Shown piece after piece: positions 1 through 8,457 of a stretch of 64,000 bases of DNA (its first letter is position 1; every line of letters begins with the position of its first letter). The DNA is taken from assembly GCF_008973665.1 (NCBI RefSeq), contig NZ_WACP01000003.1, positions 369,414 to 433,413 of the forward strand, given 5' to 3'. Below the pieces are notes generated by a model, which saw only the letters and a program-made list of their open reading frames with translations, was not told the origin of the DNA and searched no databases. Source of the stretch: Paenibacillus tengchongensis (GTDB lineage: Bacteria; Bacillota; Bacilli; Paenibacillales; Paenibacillaceae). The position numbers and the translations under genes are program-made.

Positions 1-835
1 CAAACCGGGCGAGACTGCGCCGGATTGCCGCGATGCTGTAATGGTTCTGCCGCAGCATGTAAATAAGGCGCAATCTGGCGATTTCGTCGTCGCCATAGAC
101 ACGCCGGTGTCCGGAACCGGCCCGCGGGACAGTGATCAGCCCGTTCCGTTCCCAGTTGCGGACGACCTCGGCCGTCACGCCCAGCATTGAGGCGGCTTCT
201 TTGCGGTTAAACCGCTGTCCGCTCTGCGGAAGCTCCCGGCGTTCGGTCCATTGCTTCAGCAGGGACGCGGTCTCCAGGGCGGCGGCATATTCCTGTTCTA
301 CTGTCCGCAGATGGGCTTCGGCGCAGCCGCTGGCTTTGGGCAGATTTCGTTCCTTCAGGGCTTGAAGCACGGTGAGCGACGAATTCCGCAGCCGCTTTCC
401 GGCATAGGGTTCTTTAAAAATCAGGCGGCATATCCTTAGCTGCAAAAGATGCAGCGGCGTAAACTGCCGGTAACCGTTCTGCGCCCGTTCCACGGGGGAG
501 ATGAGGCCGACCTTCTCATAAAAGCGGACCGTATTGGGCGGCACCTCCGCGATTTTGGAAAGTTCACCGGTCGTATACCGCTCTGCTTCATTAACCTTGG
601 GCTCCCATTTGATCTGCGGAGGTACATATTTCAGCACATCCCCGATCCCGCATCCGAGTACGGCACATACCCGGGCAAGAACGTTAAGATCCGGCCGTGT
701 AACTTTGCCTGCGATATACTGCTTCAGCTGCTGCTGCTGGAAATGCGCCGCTTGCGCAAGACGCCGGCTGTCGAAGCCCCGGCTCCGCATGATTCCCTCC
801 AGGGTAATCTCGAAATAACCCCATTTTCCGTCCAA
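1..835 (-). CDS. XRE-MerR-MerR hybrid transcriptional regulator (3' end outside window)
   Basis: The frame is open from position 835 to the window edge (at least 278 codons). I chose the TTG start at 835 because an AGGAGG lies 7 bases upstream. Three DNA-binding modules are visible in order: a Cro/C1-type HTH (about residues 8-60, with FDSRRLAQAAHF and PDLNVLARVCAVLGC), a MerR HTH (about 75-140, with YTTGELSKIAEVPPNTVRFYEKVGLI), then a second MerR-type HTH (about 205-275, with NRKEAASMLGVTAEVVRNWE and HRRVYGDDEIARLRLI). Any effector domain would lie beyond the window. It diverges from a three-gene ABC-2 exporter, so control of that exporter by a sensed compound is a reasonable inference. Three HTH modules in one chain is unusual for MerR proteins. 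Confidence 0.8.
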   Translation of the reverse strand, partial: MDGKWGYFEITLEGIMRSRGFDSRRLAQAAHFQQQQLKQYIAGKVTRPDLNVLARVCAVLGCGIGDVLKYVPPQIKWEPKVNEAERYTTGELSKIAEVPPNTVRFYEKVGLISPVERAQNGYRQFTPLHLLQLRICRLIFKEPYAGKRLRNSSLTVLQALKERNLPKASGCAEAHLRTVEQEYAAALETASLLKQWTERRELPQSGQRFNRKEAASMLGVTAEVVRNWERNGLITVPRAGSGHRRVYGDDEIARLRLIYMLRQNHYSIAAIRRSLARF

Positions 836-868
836 TGCCGTCCCTCCTGAAACTGATCATATTGTCCC

Positions 869-897
869 AGTAAAGCATATCCGGCAGTATCTATCAA
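869..897 (-). promoter_or_regulatory. Promoter of the XRE-MerR-MerR regulator
   Basis: Read on the minus strand there is TTGATA (892-897), a 17-base spacer, then TTTACT (869-874), about 33 bases before the TTG start. The spacing is ideal and the -35 is near consensus. The divergent exporter promoter must lie in the same 140-base gap; only a TATAAG near 932 was noted for it. Confidence 0.45.
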
Positions 898-975
898 TGC
901 GCAACCCTCCCATTGCCCACCACTATAAGTTATCGTGCTAATCTTCTTGTGATCTCACATGAAAGGAGGAGCGGC

Positions 976-1974
976 ATGAGTGTACATATTGCTGCAGATG
1001 GTTTGACCAAAACTTACCGCGTCCCGGTTAGGGAAGCGGGTCTGGGCGCTGCTGTGCGGAGCCTGTTCCGGCCCCGGTTTGATGAAGTGCAGGCGGTGAG
1101 GGATGTCAGCTTTCAGATTGAACGGGGGGAGATGGTCGGATTTATCGGCCCAAACGGTGCGGGGAAGACGACCACACTGAAAATGCTGTCCGGTCTGTTG
1201 TATCCGACATCAGGCAGCGTGGATGCAGCCGGGCATACTCCCTGGAAACGCAAAACGCAATATTTAAGCAAGATCAGCATGCTTATGGGCAACCGCAGCC
1301 AGCTGCAATGGAACAACACGGTTTATGATACCCTGTACATTTTCAAAGAAATTTACGGTGTGCCTTCGGATGTATTCAAGCGGCATCTGGCGGAATTGTG
1401 CGACCTGCTGGATCTTGCCAAATTGCTGCCGAAACGGTCGCGGAATCTGTCGCTCGGCGAACGCTCCAAATGCGAATTCGCTTTGGCATTGCTGCACCAG
1501 CCGGAAATACTCTATCTCGACGAGCCGACGCTGGGGATGGATGTAACAATGCAGCTCAGACTGCGCGAATATATCCGGGAATATAACCGCCGTTTCGGCG
1601 CTACGGTCATTTTAACCAGTCATTACATGTCAGACGTTACTTCACTTTGCGGACGGGTTCTGCTGATCAACGGGGGAGAGCTGGTATACGACGGGAAGCT
1701 GGCCAAGCTGCAGGAAATGATTACGCCGTTCAAAATCGTAAAGCTGACGCTGGACCAGGCAGAGCTGACGCAGGAAGAGCTGGTCTCGCAGGGAATTGAG
1801 GCGGAGCTGACGGAACGCAAAGACAATGAATATATGCTGCGCGTCAAGAAACAGGATGCGGTAACCGCCAGCGGGCTGCTGATGAGCCTGTACAATATCG
1901 TTGACTTCAGCATTGCCGACCCGCCTATGGAAGCGGTTATCGATAAGATTTACACAGAGGGGGGACTCGGATGA
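976..1974 (+). CDS. ABC-2 type exporter, ATP-binding protein
   Basis: ATPase subunit of an ABC-2 exporter, resembling the COG4586 group that travels with two integral permeases. Walker A is GPNGAGKTT, the signature is LSLGERSK (a variant of LSGGQ), and Walker B is ILYLDEPTL with a following SHYM switch histidine. A C-terminal extension of about 80 residues follows the ATPase core. The ATG at 976 was chosen because AAAGGAGG sits just upstream; an earlier in-frame ATG at 913 has no such site. It overlaps the next gene by 4 bases (ATGA), so translation is probably coupled. The substrate is unknown. Confidence 0.9.
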   Translation: MSVHIAADGLTKTYRVPVREAGLGAAVRSLFRPRFDEVQAVRDVSFQIERGEMVGFIGPNGAGKTTTLKMLSGLLYPTSGSVDAAGHTPWKRKTQYLSKISMLMGNRSQLQWNNTVYDTLYIFKEIYGVPSDVFKRHLAELCDLLDLAKLLPKRSRNLSLGERSKCEFALALLHQPEILYLDEPTLGMDVTMQLRLREYIREYNRRFGATVILTSHYMSDVTSLCGRVLLINGGELVYDGKLAKLQEMITPFKIVKLTLDQAELTQEELVSQGIEAELTERKDNEYMLRVKKQDAVTASGLLMSLYNIVDFSIADPPMEAVIDKIYTEGGLG

Positions 1975-2762
1975 ATCTGCGCGGAGGGCTGGCCCTGATC
2001 CGTGGTCAATTGTTCGGTTATCTGTCCGAAAAAGGTTTCTTCTGGACGCTCGCGCTGGGCTGGATGACGGCGCCGGTCATCTATCTCCTGGTATGGCAGG
2101 CAGCGGCTGCGGGGGGCGTCATCGGGGGCTATGACCGGAACGATTTTATTCTGTACTATCTGTGTCTGATCGTGGTAAACCAGGCCACTTACCCGACGAC
2201 GCACTGGACGACGGCCGAACATATCCATAACGGAACGATCTCCGCAGAGCTGCTGCGGCCGGTACCTCTCATCTATAATGCGCTGGGAACCGAATTTGCT
2301 GTCAAAATCGTCTGCCTGCCATTCGTAACTGCGGTTGTGACGCTGTTCGGCTTTGGTTTTCAAGTAAAGCTGACCATCGCAGCGGACTCACTGGGGCTTG
2401 CCGCCGCCGCACTGCTGCTGGCGATGCTGCTCCGCTTCCTTCTGGCGTATGCCATCTCACTGCTGGCTTTCTGGACCCAGCAATCGAATGCCTTGCTGCA
2501 GGTCAATGACACGCTGGTGTTTCTGCTGGCCGGGCAAGTGGCTCCGCTGGCCTTGTTCCCCCCCGGACTGCAGAAGCTCGCTATGCAGCTGCCCTACCGT
2601 TATATGGCTTCTTTTCCGGTTGAAGCAGTGCTCGGCAAGCTGTCCATGGCTGAAATCCGCAGCGGCTTCGCGGTCATGGCGGGCTGGATTCTGCTCCTCG
2701 CCATATTGACGTATGTGTTGACGAACAAGGGTACCCGGAAATATTCGGCAACGGGAGGGTGA
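1971..2762 (+). CDS. ABC-2 family permease subunit (first)
   Basis: Integral membrane protein of 263 residues with about six hydrophobic segments, matching the COG4587-type permease that pairs with COG4586 ATPases. It begins inside the stop of the ATPase gene and its own stop lies just upstream of the second permease, so the three genes form a tight operon. The membrane part would form the exporter channel with the neighbouring permease. No periplasmic-binding protein is present, which agrees with export rather than import. Substrate unknown. Confidence 0.85.
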   Translation: MNLRGGLALIRGQLFGYLSEKGFFWTLALGWMTAPVIYLLVWQAAAAGGVIGGYDRNDFILYYLCLIVVNQATYPTTHWTTAEHIHNGTISAELLRPVPLIYNALGTEFAVKIVCLPFVTAVVTLFGFGFQVKLTIAADSLGLAAAALLLAMLLRFLLAYAISLLAFWTQQSNALLQVNDTLVFLLAGQVAPLALFPPGLQKLAMQLPYRYMASFPVEAVLGKLSMAEIRSGFAVMAGWILLLAILTYVLTNKGTRKYSATGG

Positions 2763-2767
2763 GCAAC

Positions 2768-3559
2768 ATGAGATATTTACGTTTACTCGGTACTTTTATC
2801 CGGGCGGCGATCCAGAACGAATCGGCTTACCGGCTGAATGCAGTCATGAGGCTCTTAAGCACCGGATTATCGCTGGCCGGAGGGATCGGGGGCATTGCCG
2901 TACTCTTTCAGGCAACCGACAATTTGAACGGATGGAGCAAAGCGGAGACGCTTGCCGTCCTGGGTGTCTATATGCTGGTCTTGGCGGTCAACGGGCTTGT
3001 AATCAGTCCGAGTCTGCACAAGCTGGGCGGAATGGGCGGCGAGATTGAGACAGGCAACTTTGATTATACTTTGTTGAAGCCGTTGTCCAAGCAATACTAC
3101 ATCAGTGTGCGCGAGTGGTCCGTATGGCCGCTGCTGGATATTGCCGTTAGCTTGGGTGTGATAGGGTTTGCCGTAAGCCAAATGGAAGCATCGCTGACTG
3201 CTGCTGTGCTGGGGATGTTTCTGGTGTCGCTGGTTATCGCGCTGGGCCTGTTATATTCGCTGATGCTGCTGCTGAGCTCGGTCGCTTTTTGGTACAGGGG
3301 GACTTATGTACTTTGGATTATGGGGGATGTGCTGCAGACGGGCAAATATCCGGTCAGCATCTATCCCAGGCCGGTTAAGCTGGTGCTCACCTGGGTGTTT
3401 CCGGTCGGGTTTATCGTGTCCACTCCGGCGGAAGTGCTGATGCAAAGAGCCGAGCCTGTAACGCTTGCGGCCGGTTTTTTGCTGATGCTGGTTCTGTTTG
3501 CGGCTGCGTCCCTATTGTTCAACCGGAGTCTGCGCAAGTATGCGGGGGCATCGAGCTGA
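2768..3559 (+). CDS. ABC-2 family permease subunit (second)
   Basis: Second integral membrane subunit (about 263 residues, six hydrophobic stretches), of the COG3694-like type. I prefer the ATG at 2768, which has GGGAGGG eight bases upstream; a GTG at 2759 in the same frame overlaps the previous stop and lacks spacing for a ribosome site. It completes the exporter with the ATPase and the first permease. A motif typical of this family, a short cytoplasmic GNFDYTLLKPL loop, is visible in the middle. Confidence 0.85.
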   Translation: MRYLRLLGTFIRAAIQNESAYRLNAVMRLLSTGLSLAGGIGGIAVLFQATDNLNGWSKAETLAVLGVYMLVLAVNGLVISPSLHKLGGMGGEIETGNFDYTLLKPLSKQYYISVREWSVWPLLDIAVSLGVIGFAVSQMEASLTAAVLGMFLVSLVIALGLLYSLMLLLSSVAFWYRGTYVLWIMGDVLQTGKYPVSIYPRPVKLVLTWVFPVGFIVSTPAEVLMQRAEPVTLAAGFLLMLVLFAAASLLFNRSLRKYAGASS

Positions 3560-3660
3560 CCCGTCTGGCTGAACGCTGAAGGAACTGCCGGATAACCCAG
3601 TCTCAGTCATCATTTGCCGCATAAGTTAAGCTGTACTCAATTACAAGGGAGGGCGAGCAC

Positions 3661-3765
3661 ATGGGCAACGAAAATGGAGCAGGCTACGGCGGCTGGACAT
3701 CGGCAACAGCGATTCTTGTACTGTTCATCCTGCTGGTAATCATCTCTAAGGCATTCGTCATCTAA
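3661..3765 (+). CDS. YjcZ family sporulation-type small membrane peptide
   Basis: A 34-residue ORF with AAGGGAGGG upstream. The N-terminus is Gly/Asn/Tyr rich (MGNENGAGYGGW) and is followed by one hydrophobic helix (ILVLFILLVIISKAFVI). This layout matches the YjcZ family of tiny sporulation-associated membrane peptides found in many copies in Bacillales. Family members are known mainly from expression during sporulation; their function is not established. Confidence 0.8.
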   Translation: MGNENGAGYGGWTSATAILVLFILLVIISKAFVI

Positions 3766-3812
3766 AAAGGTTTGGCCGGTGCGTTACGTCAGGCCTGTGC
3801 TGAACCAGTGTC

Positions 3813-3844
3813 AAAGAACCGCCAGCCCGTGCTGGCGGTTCTTT
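3813..3844. terminator. Perfect hairpin terminator between YjcZ and GH12 genes
   Basis: A perfect 14-base-pair stem (AAAGAACCGCCAGC with its complement) closed by a 4-base loop CCGT, with A and T runs at the outer ends so that it can work in both directions. It lies between two convergent genes. Confidence 0.85.
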
Positions 3845-3859
3845 GCATCGTCCGGGAGA

Positions 3860-4591
3860 TTACTTGGTATAGCTTACCGAATAGCTGTTGGTCTGGAAAT
3901 CCAGGCCGGCAGGAGAGGAGGTAATCTCATAGCCGAATTGCACCCGGTTCAGAACCTCGTCGCCGAACCAGCCTTTGCCTTTAATCCAGTTCATAATGGC
4001 CAGAATATCGACCGTCCCCGAGCTTGTATTGCTGGTTCTGACAAAAGAGAAGACGGCATTCGATCCATTGCTGCCCTTATAGACATTCCAGGTGTGTCCG
4101 CCTACGGATACATTGGTGAAGGAGGGAACCGGGTTCCCGGCAGCATTCCAGTTTGCAGAGATCGGCTTTACGCCGCCCGCATAGTTCATCCATAGCATAA
4201 TTTCATAAGCGTCATTGCTGCCGGCCCAAATATCGTAAGCGGAGACAAAGGCGGCGCCGCTGCTGGGAACGCTTACATTAAAGCTGCTGCTTGCCGATTT
4301 CAGCGCGCTCATCTTCGTATTGACTTCCCGGCTACTGTTCGGATAAGCTTTGATTCCGCCTGTAGCCGGATGCTGGGCCCATACGCCCCAGTTGCCATAG
4401 GAATTGGCCCAGATGGACTGGTAACCCGCGCCGCTTCCCCAGATATTGTTATAAACGGTATATCCGCCGTTCGACCAGCTGCCATATTGCGCCGTGGAAG
4501 ACCAGGTCGCTGCGAAGGCTACGCCAAACGTTGAAAAGATGCCCACCAATGCTACCAAAACCACACTTAGAAACTTGGACTTTTTCTTCAT
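3860..4591 (-). CDS. Secreted GH12 endo-glucanase / xyloglucanase
   Basis: 243 residues. A classical Sec signal peptide (MKKKSKFL plus hydrophobic core, cleavage after AFA at about residue 27) precedes a single GH12 domain. The two catalytic glutamates of the family are visible: the YEIMLWMNY motif (Glu about 130) and the QFGYEIT motif near the C-terminus (Glu about 222). GH12 enzymes cut beta-1,4-glucan or xyloglucan with retention; which one applies here cannot be decided by eye. The start has AAGGAGG 7 bases upstream. A catabolite-type operator overlaps its predicted start of transcription. Confidence 0.92.
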   Translation of the reverse strand: MKKKSKFLSVVLVALVGIFSTFGVAFAATWSSTAQYGSWSNGGYTVYNNIWGSGAGYQSIWANSYGNWGVWAQHPATGGIKAYPNSSREVNTKMSALKSASSSFNVSVPSSGAAFVSAYDIWAGSNDAYEIMLWMNYAGGVKPISANWNAAGNPVPSFTNVSVGGHTWNVYKGSNGSNAVFSFVRTSNTSSGTVDILAIMNWIKGKGWFGDEVLNRVQFGYEITSSPAGLDFQTNSYSVSYTK

Positions 4592-4688
4592 ACATATCCT
4601 CCTTAAGATTTTGAAATCAAGCCTGAGAGCTTTGCAGAATCCGCAGCGGGCTTCACCTTCCTTTACCGGTTAGTAAATGACCATAATA

Positions 4689-4733
4689 TGGTAACGCTTA
4701 CTTAGTATAAAATCTTCAAGTTTCATGCGTAAA
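4689..4733 (-). promoter_or_regulatory. GH12 promoter with overlapping cre-like operator
   Basis: On the minus strand: TTTACG (4728-4733), 18 bases, TATACT (4704-4709), then AGTAAGCGTTACCA (4689-4702), which matches the Bacillus CcpA cre consensus TGWAANCGNTNWCA at all but two positions and lies across the expected +1. This suggests carbon catabolite repression of the gene. The rest of the 307-base gap up to the divergent gene at 4899 is AT-rich and shows no other feature I recognise. Confidence 0.55.
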
Positions 4734-4898
4734 CCCCCATAATTCTACTAATTTTCCTATAAAAATTACATATTTTCACATGCCATTACGAACATAATCC
4801 ATTAAAATCCGTTCATTGTGAATTGCCCTGAGGTCAGATGTTCCATTACACTCATACTAATGTAAGCCATTTCACAGAAACAGGAAGTAGGGACAGAC

Positions 4899-6179
4899 AT
4901 GACAAATAAATTCAGCAGACTCCCGCAGAAATTAACGATCACGATGTGGGATTTCTCCTGGTATACGATGACGCTGCCGGGTGAGCCTTACCATGAGCTC
5001 GAAGCGCGTTTCAAGGAGGCAGTGGAACGCGGATATAATACAATCCGCATTTGTGCGATGCCTTTCCTGCTGTTCACGGCGGAGGGCAAGCGTCCGGGTC
5101 CGCTGCAGTTCGGCAGCCTGGGGGCCGTCGGTCAGCGTACGCGCTGGTATAACTGCCGCGGGGGTGCCGTGCTTGACGGGCATGCGCATCTGCTGGAGCT
5201 GTTCAAGCAGGCCAAGGCGCATGGCTGCTATATTATGCTATCATCGTGGGAATATCAGCAGAGTCCGAGCTTCCTGGCACATCCCGCGCTGCGGGACGAG
5301 CTGGCCGCCATCCCGCCCGAAGACCGCTGTATGGCTATTGCCCGCTCGATGGACCAGTTGATTCGCTATGTGAAGGATGCCGGTTACGGTGATCAGATCG
5401 TATATGCAGAACTGCACAATGAGGTGGAGTTCGGCCAGCTGACCGCAGTCGGAACGGCCCAGGGGATTTCACAGGCTGATGTTCCCGGACTGGTGCATGC
5501 AGTGCGGCCTTATGTCGGGGAAGCCGTCGACTTTCTGCGGGCTGCCCATCCCGATATTCTGATCACCGCCAGCTATACGCTGAATGAGGCTTATCCGAAG
5601 GCTTATCTTCCGGATAATCTGGAGGTGGCCCATTTTCATCTTTATATCAAAGGGGTGCTCAATGAACTGACCGCAGCCGCCGGATTGGAGGATGACTCGG
5701 AGTTTCCGAATGAATTCGTGCGGAAGATGCTCCGGGACGACGCGCCCCCGTTCAGCGAGTGGCAGCTGCCGCCCGGTCAGGAATGGCGGATGGAGGGCAA
5801 CCCTGTCGGACTGCGCCTGATTTATCTGCACGACTGGGCGGACCCGGTGAAGTGGGATCTCTTTCTCTACGACAAATACGGGCAGCACAAAATCGCCATG
5901 CTGGAAAAAGCCGACACGCGCCTGGAAGAAGCGCATGAATGGGCGGCACGGCACGGCATTCCGGTAGTTATCGGAGAGGGGTACGTGGGTTACACGCCGC
6001 TGCTCGCGGGCTTCGAGGAAGGGCCGGTCGGCAAATTCATTGCCGAATACGCCCTGCTGAAGGGAATGTCGCTGGGCTTCTGGGGATTGACGCTCTGCTC
6101 CAACTGTGCGCCGCATCATCCGTTCTGGGACGATATTGCCTGGCAGAAGAAATGGAACAAGGTGATTCTGGAAAGCTAG
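4899..6179 (+). CDS. Cellulase-like family protein (TIM-barrel hydrolase)
   Basis: 426 residues with no signal peptide, so cytoplasmic. It reads as a cellulase-like TIM barrel of clan GH-A type: it opens with the strand TITMWDFSW, carries LHNEVEF near residue 178 (candidate acid/base Glu after Asn) and VVIGEGYVG near 357 (candidate nucleophile Glu). Such proteins are annotated as sugar-binding cellulase-like and sit in plant-polysaccharide loci; the substrate is not known. The ribosome site is weak (AAGTAGGGAC). It lies between a GH12 and a GH8 gene, which fits a role in intracellular oligosaccharide breakdown. Confidence 0.75.
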   Translation: MTNKFSRLPQKLTITMWDFSWYTMTLPGEPYHELEARFKEAVERGYNTIRICAMPFLLFTAEGKRPGPLQFGSLGAVGQRTRWYNCRGGAVLDGHAHLLELFKQAKAHGCYIMLSSWEYQQSPSFLAHPALRDELAAIPPEDRCMAIARSMDQLIRYVKDAGYGDQIVYAELHNEVEFGQLTAVGTAQGISQADVPGLVHAVRPYVGEAVDFLRAAHPDILITASYTLNEAYPKAYLPDNLEVAHFHLYIKGVLNELTAAAGLEDDSEFPNEFVRKMLRDDAPPFSEWQLPPGQEWRMEGNPVGLRLIYLHDWADPVKWDLFLYDKYGQHKIAMLEKADTRLEEAHEWAARHGIPVVIGEGYVGYTPLLAGFEEGPVGKFIAEYALLKGMSLGFWGLTLCSNCAPHHPFWDDIAWQKKWNKVILES

Positions 6180-6257
6180 TGGGTGCTGGGATGTAAATAA
6201 TAATCGGGTAGGCGCCTCACCCGGAGCAGGTCGGCAATGAAATAAAGTGATTTTCTG

Positions 6258-6360
6258 CCTCTAATTCAGTGTCGTTCAGCCGAATCGGCTTTTTATGTGA
6301 AATTAGAGGAAGTTTTTATCTTTAATTATGTAAGTCAGGTATTCAAGAAGAATTAGAGAT
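6258..6360. repeat. Candidate interspersed palindromic repeat with small hairpin
   Basis: The 299-base gap 6180-6478 holds CCTCTAATT (6258-6266) and its exact complement AATTAGAGG (6301-6309), with a third copy of AATTAGAGA near 6351. Between the first two lies AGCCGAATCGGCT followed by TTTTT, a likely terminator for the upstream gene. The spacing of alternating AATTAGAG units resembles dispersed intergenic repeats of Paenibacillus genomes, but only genome-wide comparison could show that. Confidence 0.4.
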
Positions 6361-6422
6361 GGTTTTGAAACACCCATAAGTTTGCGGAGCGTCCACCTCA
6401 GCTTAACCATGAAGGCCGGCAG

Positions 6423-6477
6423 AAACGAAGCTGCCCCCCGGCAGCCATTCTATGGCGTGGAGACAGCTTCGTTTTGG
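6423..6477. terminator. Hairpin terminator downstream of GH8 gene
   Basis: AAACGAAGCTG (6423-6433) pairs with CAGCTTCGTTT (6464-6474) around a GC-rich inner part, with T-rich outer flanks. It ends just before the stop of the leftward GH8 gene, for which it is the likely terminator. Confidence 0.6.
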
Positions 6478-6478
6478 T

Positions 6479-7627
6479 TTATTCGTAGATCCGGTAGTTG
6501 CCGCTAAGTGCCAGCATGCTGAAAAAATACAGGCAGTTGTCATAATAACGGCGTTCGCCGCGGCGCAGCGGCGTATCCCAGAACAGCCGGACGAATGGAG
6601 CAGCATCGGGACCGTCGGCGGCCAGTGAAGCCATGGCGAGGGTAGCAAGCAGACCGACGGGATGCAGCGCAGGTTCGTCCATAGGCTGACCGTCGATGGT
6701 GTAGCGCCGGTATTCTGCCGGGTCTATGTCCCGGAAGAAACGCTGGATCCGGTTCGACTGCACTACCTGCCACGGATCCTGCCTGAACCATTCCCAGTCC
6801 AGCGCAACATTTGCGGCGACCCGGTAGGAATCGCTATAGAAATGGCGGAAGTCGCCGTGGGCCTGGACAGGGGCGGGGGTGCCGTCATAGTTGGCGTATT
6901 CCGGGGACAGGCCGGTCAGCGGGTGGCAGGCCAGCTGCAGATAAGCGCGGCTGGCTGCCGCCGCTTCATGCCAGAATCCCCGATCCGTTTCATCCGCCCA
7001 GAGGGCGAACAGATCATAGAAATGCGGCAGGTGATAGGAAGGATCGCTGAACGGCGCTTCCGGAACGAACTTAATCAGCTTAGTAGACACATCCCACATG
7101 GGATTGCCGGGGCCTTGCTCCCCTTGATGCAGGCATGCCCGAAGTATAGCTTTTGCCTGCTCTGAGTAGTTGTATGGTGCGCTGCCGTCTCCCCAGCGGT
7201 TCGCTGCAAAAAACAGCGCCAGCGCGAAAAATTCCTCTCCATCCGGGGCCGGTCCGGAGGATAGACGGGTGCCGTCCGTACGGCAGTGCCAGGCGAAGTA
7301 ATCCTTGTACCGGCCCTCTTGATGCTGCATATACGTCTTGGCGAAATTCCACAGCCGGTCAAATTCATCCTTTCGGTCCATCTGAACGGCCATCATCATC
7401 CCGTAAGACATACCCTCAGTACGAACATCCTGATTGCCGGTATCCAGAATGTAGGCCTTATCCTCTCCGGCAGGGTAGTAGATGCGCACATCCGGCTCTC
7501 CGTAGAACAATTCGCTCCACGTCTGCTCAAGCCTCGCCGCAAGGGTCTCTTCGCTGTATCCCGCTTCTGCAAACACGTTCCGGTATAAATGGGTAAAATA
7601 AGCGCCGCTTTGCTGATTCTTTGTCAT
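6479..7627 (-). CDS. rex: GH8 reducing-end xylose-releasing exo-oligoxylanase (Rex)
   Basis: 382 residues, cytoplasmic, close to the 388 of the characterised Bacillus halodurans Rex. Strongly conserved blocks include LDTGNQDVRTEGMSYGMM (Glu71, the proton donor equivalent), GPAPDGEEFFALALFFA (Asp129) and FYSDSYRVAAN (Asp265, the base equivalent), and the C-terminal RRYYDNCLYFFSMLALSG. The enzyme removes xylose from the reducing end of xylo-oligosaccharides (EC 3.2.1.156), so it would finish digestion of imported xylan fragments. An AGGAGG lies 7 bases before the ATG. All expected catalytic residues are present. Confidence 0.93.
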   Translation of the reverse strand: MTKNQQSGAYFTHLYRNVFAEAGYSEETLAARLEQTWSELFYGEPDVRIYYPAGEDKAYILDTGNQDVRTEGMSYGMMMAVQMDRKDEFDRLWNFAKTYMQHQEGRYKDYFAWHCRTDGTRLSSGPAPDGEEFFALALFFAANRWGDGSAPYNYSEQAKAILRACLHQGEQGPGNPMWDVSTKLIKFVPEAPFSDPSYHLPHFYDLFALWADETDRGFWHEAAAASRAYLQLACHPLTGLSPEYANYDGTPAPVQAHGDFRHFYSDSYRVAANVALDWEWFRQDPWQVVQSNRIQRFFRDIDPAEYRRYTIDGQPMDEPALHPVGLLATLAMASLAADGPDAAPFVRLFWDTPLRRGERRYYDNCLYFFSMLALSGNYRIYE

Positions 7628-7790
7628 GTGAACCTCCTGATCGTAGGGTGTGAGCCGAGTATAACATGCGTTCAGGTAAGCGGATTAAAGCATCAGCCGG
7701 GATTAATATAGCGTTTACATTTTAGACGCCAGCTTGACATCAGCCATTGAAAATGAATACAATCTTATACAAATCTATATCCGTATACGA

Positions 7791-7817
7791 TTGTATACAA
7801 CTAATATGCCGGTAAGA
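7791..7817 (+). promoter_or_regulatory. Palindromic operator and promoter before the nitroreductase gene
   Basis: TTGTATACAA (7791-7800) is a perfect 10-base palindrome of the kind bound by GntR/FadR-type regulators. Its first six bases can act as a -35 (TTGTAT) with TAAGAT 16 bases later (7817 region) as -10. A second GTATAC core lies 10 bases upstream, and a related half site near 7764. Repressor identity is unknown; no GntR gene is in the window. Confidence 0.4.
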
Positions 7818-7846
7818 TAATCTCATAAATAAGGAAGGTGCACTCT

Positions 7847-8332
7847 ATGTCCATCATTAATGTGATCCGCAGCCGCCGCAACATAAAAGCCTTCAAGCCG
7901 GATGAGGTAGCGGAGTCCGACTTGTTGTCCTGGCTGGAAGCCGCAAGCTATGCTCCCAACCACCGGCTGACCGAGCCGTGGGAGATGAAGCTCCTCGGAC
8001 CGGATACCCGGGCCCGGTTAAACCACAAGACCGACTTCGGACATGCTCCCGTCGTACTTGCGGTGTTGTCCAAGCAAGGTTCCAGCGCCATCGAACGCGA
8101 CGAGAATGTAATGGCTTCGGCCTGCTTTGTACAGAACTTCCTGCTGGCTGCCCACGAAGAGGGCGTAGGCGCATACTGGGCTTCACTTGGAGCGCTGCCC
8201 CAGAACCGGGAAATCCTCAGCGTCCCGGAGGATTATGACGTAATCGGCGTCTTCGGCATCGGTTATCCGGAGGATGTGCCGGCAGTGAAGCCGCGTACAC
8301 CTATTGTCTCCAAGCTCACGCGTTTGCCATAG
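7847..8332 (+). CDS. Nitroreductase family protein
   Basis: 161 residues of the small nitroreductase fold (FMN-dependent NAD(P)H oxidoreductase). Typical features are the N-terminal VIRSRRNIKAFKPDEV (FMN phosphate binding arginines), AASYAPNHRLTEPWEMKLL, and the C-terminal GVGAYWASLGA and VFGIGYPED stretch. The start at 7847 follows AAGGAAGGTG; a GTG nine bases earlier overlaps that site and is rejected. Physiological substrate unknown; the family reduces quinones, nitro compounds or flavins. The palindrome in its promoter suggests induction by a small molecule. Confidence 0.88.
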   Translation: MSIINVIRSRRNIKAFKPDEVAESDLLSWLEAASYAPNHRLTEPWEMKLLGPDTRARLNHKTDFGHAPVVLAVLSKQGSSAIERDENVMASACFVQNFLLAAHEEGVGAYWASLGALPQNREILSVPEDYDVIGVFGIGYPEDVPAVKPRTPIVSKLTRLP

Positions 8333-8457
8333 CGTATAGCTGCAGCCGGTCTGCGTCTTTTATCTGCGGCTCCAATCGTTGCGGTATATTTAGCGGCCTC
8401 TCTCCGCAGGATAAGAGGGATAAAGCCAACATTAACCGTTAAAGGAGCCTAATAACG

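Noticed and set aside
3779..4195. 138-residue ORF on the plus strand opposite the GH12 gene
   Set aside because: It is antisense to a clear GH12 coding region, has no ribosome site and no recognisable domain.
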